21,736 bases of DNA from UBA7398 sp964597305 (GTDB taxonomy: Bacteria; Actinomycetota; Actinomycetes; Nanopelagicales; Nanopelagicaceae), in contig CAZQWU010000018.1 of assembly GCA_964597305.1 (NCBI GenBank), positions 1 through 21,736 of the forward strand. The letters run 5' to 3'. The notes beneath the pieces are model-generated. The model did no database searches and was not told where the DNA came from. It saw only the letters and a list, made by a program, of their open reading frames with translations. A program made the position numbers and the translations under genes. Positions 20,879 through 21,736 of this stretch are shown piece by piece (the first letter of the stretch is position 1; each line of letters starts with the position of its first letter).

Positions 20879-21736
20879 CAACGTATGCAACGCGCCCTAC
20901 AACTTTGCCCCGACAAGAGAGACTTCAACCTACTTCGAAAGGCAAGGCGTTCGTCTCGTGGGTGACTACGACCGATCATAAGAAGATTGGCAATCTTTAC
21001 TTTGTTACAACGTTTATCTGGTTCCTCATCGGTGGTTTATTGGCTCTCTTCCTCCGCGCAGAGTTATTCAAGCCCGGTCTTCAATTTTTAAGTAATGAGC
21101 AGTACAACCAAATTTTCACGATGCACGGAACGATTATGTTGCTGATGTTTGCAACACCGCTCTTTGCCGGATTTGCTAACGCGTTAATGCCGCTACAAAT
21201 TGGCGCAGCAGATGTCGCATTCCCTCGAATGAATATGTTGTCGTACTGGCTTTATCTTTTTGGTGGCATCATGGCCTTTGCAGGATTTATTACTCCTGGG
21301 GGAGCAGCATCATTTGGCTGGACTGCGTATGCACCGCTTTCAAGTACCCAATACTCACCAGGTGTTGGCGCTGATCTCTGGATTGTTGGACTTGCCCTTG
21401 GCGGTTTAGGAACAATTCTTGGTGGCGTTAATTTCATAACAACCATCATCACTATGCGCGCGCCAGGAATGACAATGTTTCGCATGTCGATTTTTACTTG
21501 GAACGTGCTGCTGACTTCGATTCTTGTTTTGATTGCATTTCCACCACTTGCAGCAGCATTTCTGGGTTTAGAAGCCGATCGACTTTTCGGTTCACATATT
21601 TTTGATCCGGCAAATGGTGGCGCCGTATTATGGCAACATCTCTTCTGGTTCTTTGGCCACCCTGAGGTATATATCCTTGCTTTGCCGTTCTTTGGTATCG
21701 CTTCGGAAATTTTGCCAGTATTTAGTCGCAAACCAA
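20875..21736 (+). CDS. ctaD: Cytochrome c oxidase subunit I (CtaD), N-terminal part
   Basis: Haem a/a3-CuB catalytic subunit of the terminal oxidase, in the membrane. The reading frame from the ATG at 20875 is open for 287 codons to the window edge; the full protein is normally 550-580 residues, so about half is present. Landmarks: SWVTTTDHKKIGNLYF at the first helix, FTMHGTIMLLMFATP with the low-spin haem histidine, PRMNMLSYWLYLFGG, and WQHLFWFFGHPEVYILALP with the CuB histidine, the proton-path Glu and the Tyr cross-linked to the His. This places it in the A-type haem-copper oxidases. The ATG overlaps the ctaC stop, so subunits I and II are translated together. Confidence 0.97.
   Translation, partial: MTTYATRPTTLPRQERLQPTSKGKAFVSWVTTTDHKKIGNLYFVTTFIWFLIGGLLALFLRAELFKPGLQFLSNEQYNQIFTMHGTIMLLMFATPLFAGFANALMPLQIGAADVAFPRMNMLSYWLYLFGGIMAFAGFITPGGAASFGWTAYAPLSSTQYSPGVGADLWIVGLALGGLGTILGGVNFITTIITMRAPGMTMFRMSIFTWNVLLTSILVLIAFPPLAAAFLGLEADRLFGSHIFDPANGGAVLWQHLFWFFGHPEVYILALPFFGIASEILPVFSRKP

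Overview
The window looks like chromosomal core sequence from a streamlined actinobacterium of moderate G+C (mid to upper 40s % by eye). The actinobacterial type comes from the protein families and their order: NadA, HesB/IscA, PfkB adenosine-kinase-like, CtaC, CtaD, DUF3043, GcvT, PepA, Lpd, SucB, TIGR01777 and LipB. From memory, much of this order matches the Mycobacterium tuberculosis Rv2200c-Rv2217 stretch. Very short spacers, overlapping convergent genes and leaderless-looking starts fit freshwater lineages such as Nanopelagicales (acI), but that placement is inference. A run of exactly 100 Ns marks an assembly gap inside sucB. I see no tRNA, rRNA, CRISPR, insertion sequence or phage gene.

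Layout. Positions 1-512 (-) hold the start of lipB, which runs off the left edge. Positions 569-3920 (+) hold an MMPL exporter and an FAD oxidoreductase. Positions 3900-9298 (-) hold a pepA-lpdA-sucB-TIGR01777 epimerase unit, so the lipoate ligation step, the lipoylated E2 and the E3 lie close together. gcvT (9317-10417, +) acts on a lipoyl-bound intermediate and diverges from pepA across only 18 bp. Positions 10365-14495 (-) form a cobalamin-riboswitch-controlled operon: a secreted membrane-anchored protein (resembling the SCO2322 family), EcfT, a fused double EcfA ATPase, and an EcfS membrane protein. The last three are linked by 4-base start/stop overlaps. This is a predicted vitamin B12 (or corrinoid/cobalt) importer.

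An aldo/keto reductase (14644-15645, +) converges on a DUF3043 membrane protein (15642-16163, -). nadA (16269-17426, -) diverges from erpA/HesB (17606-17947, +), which is followed by an adenosine-kinase-like PfkB gene. A class V aminotransferase/cysteine-desulfurase homologue (18988-20058, -) lacks the PLP-binding lysine but keeps the desulfurase cysteine. The right edge holds ctaC and the start of ctaD, cytochrome c oxidase subunits II and I.

The points most worth a second look are the lysine-less desulfurase homologue, the compact B12 riboswitch with a ribosome-site hairpin and its four-gene transporter, the near-coincident back-to-back -10 elements of pepA and gcvT, several 13-15 bp tandem repeats (one set flanking the sucB gap), and a 16-bp perfect palindrome just upstream of sucB. 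Every gene-free stretch is short. The longest, 14330-14643, holds the riboswitch leader and the aldo/keto reductase promoter.
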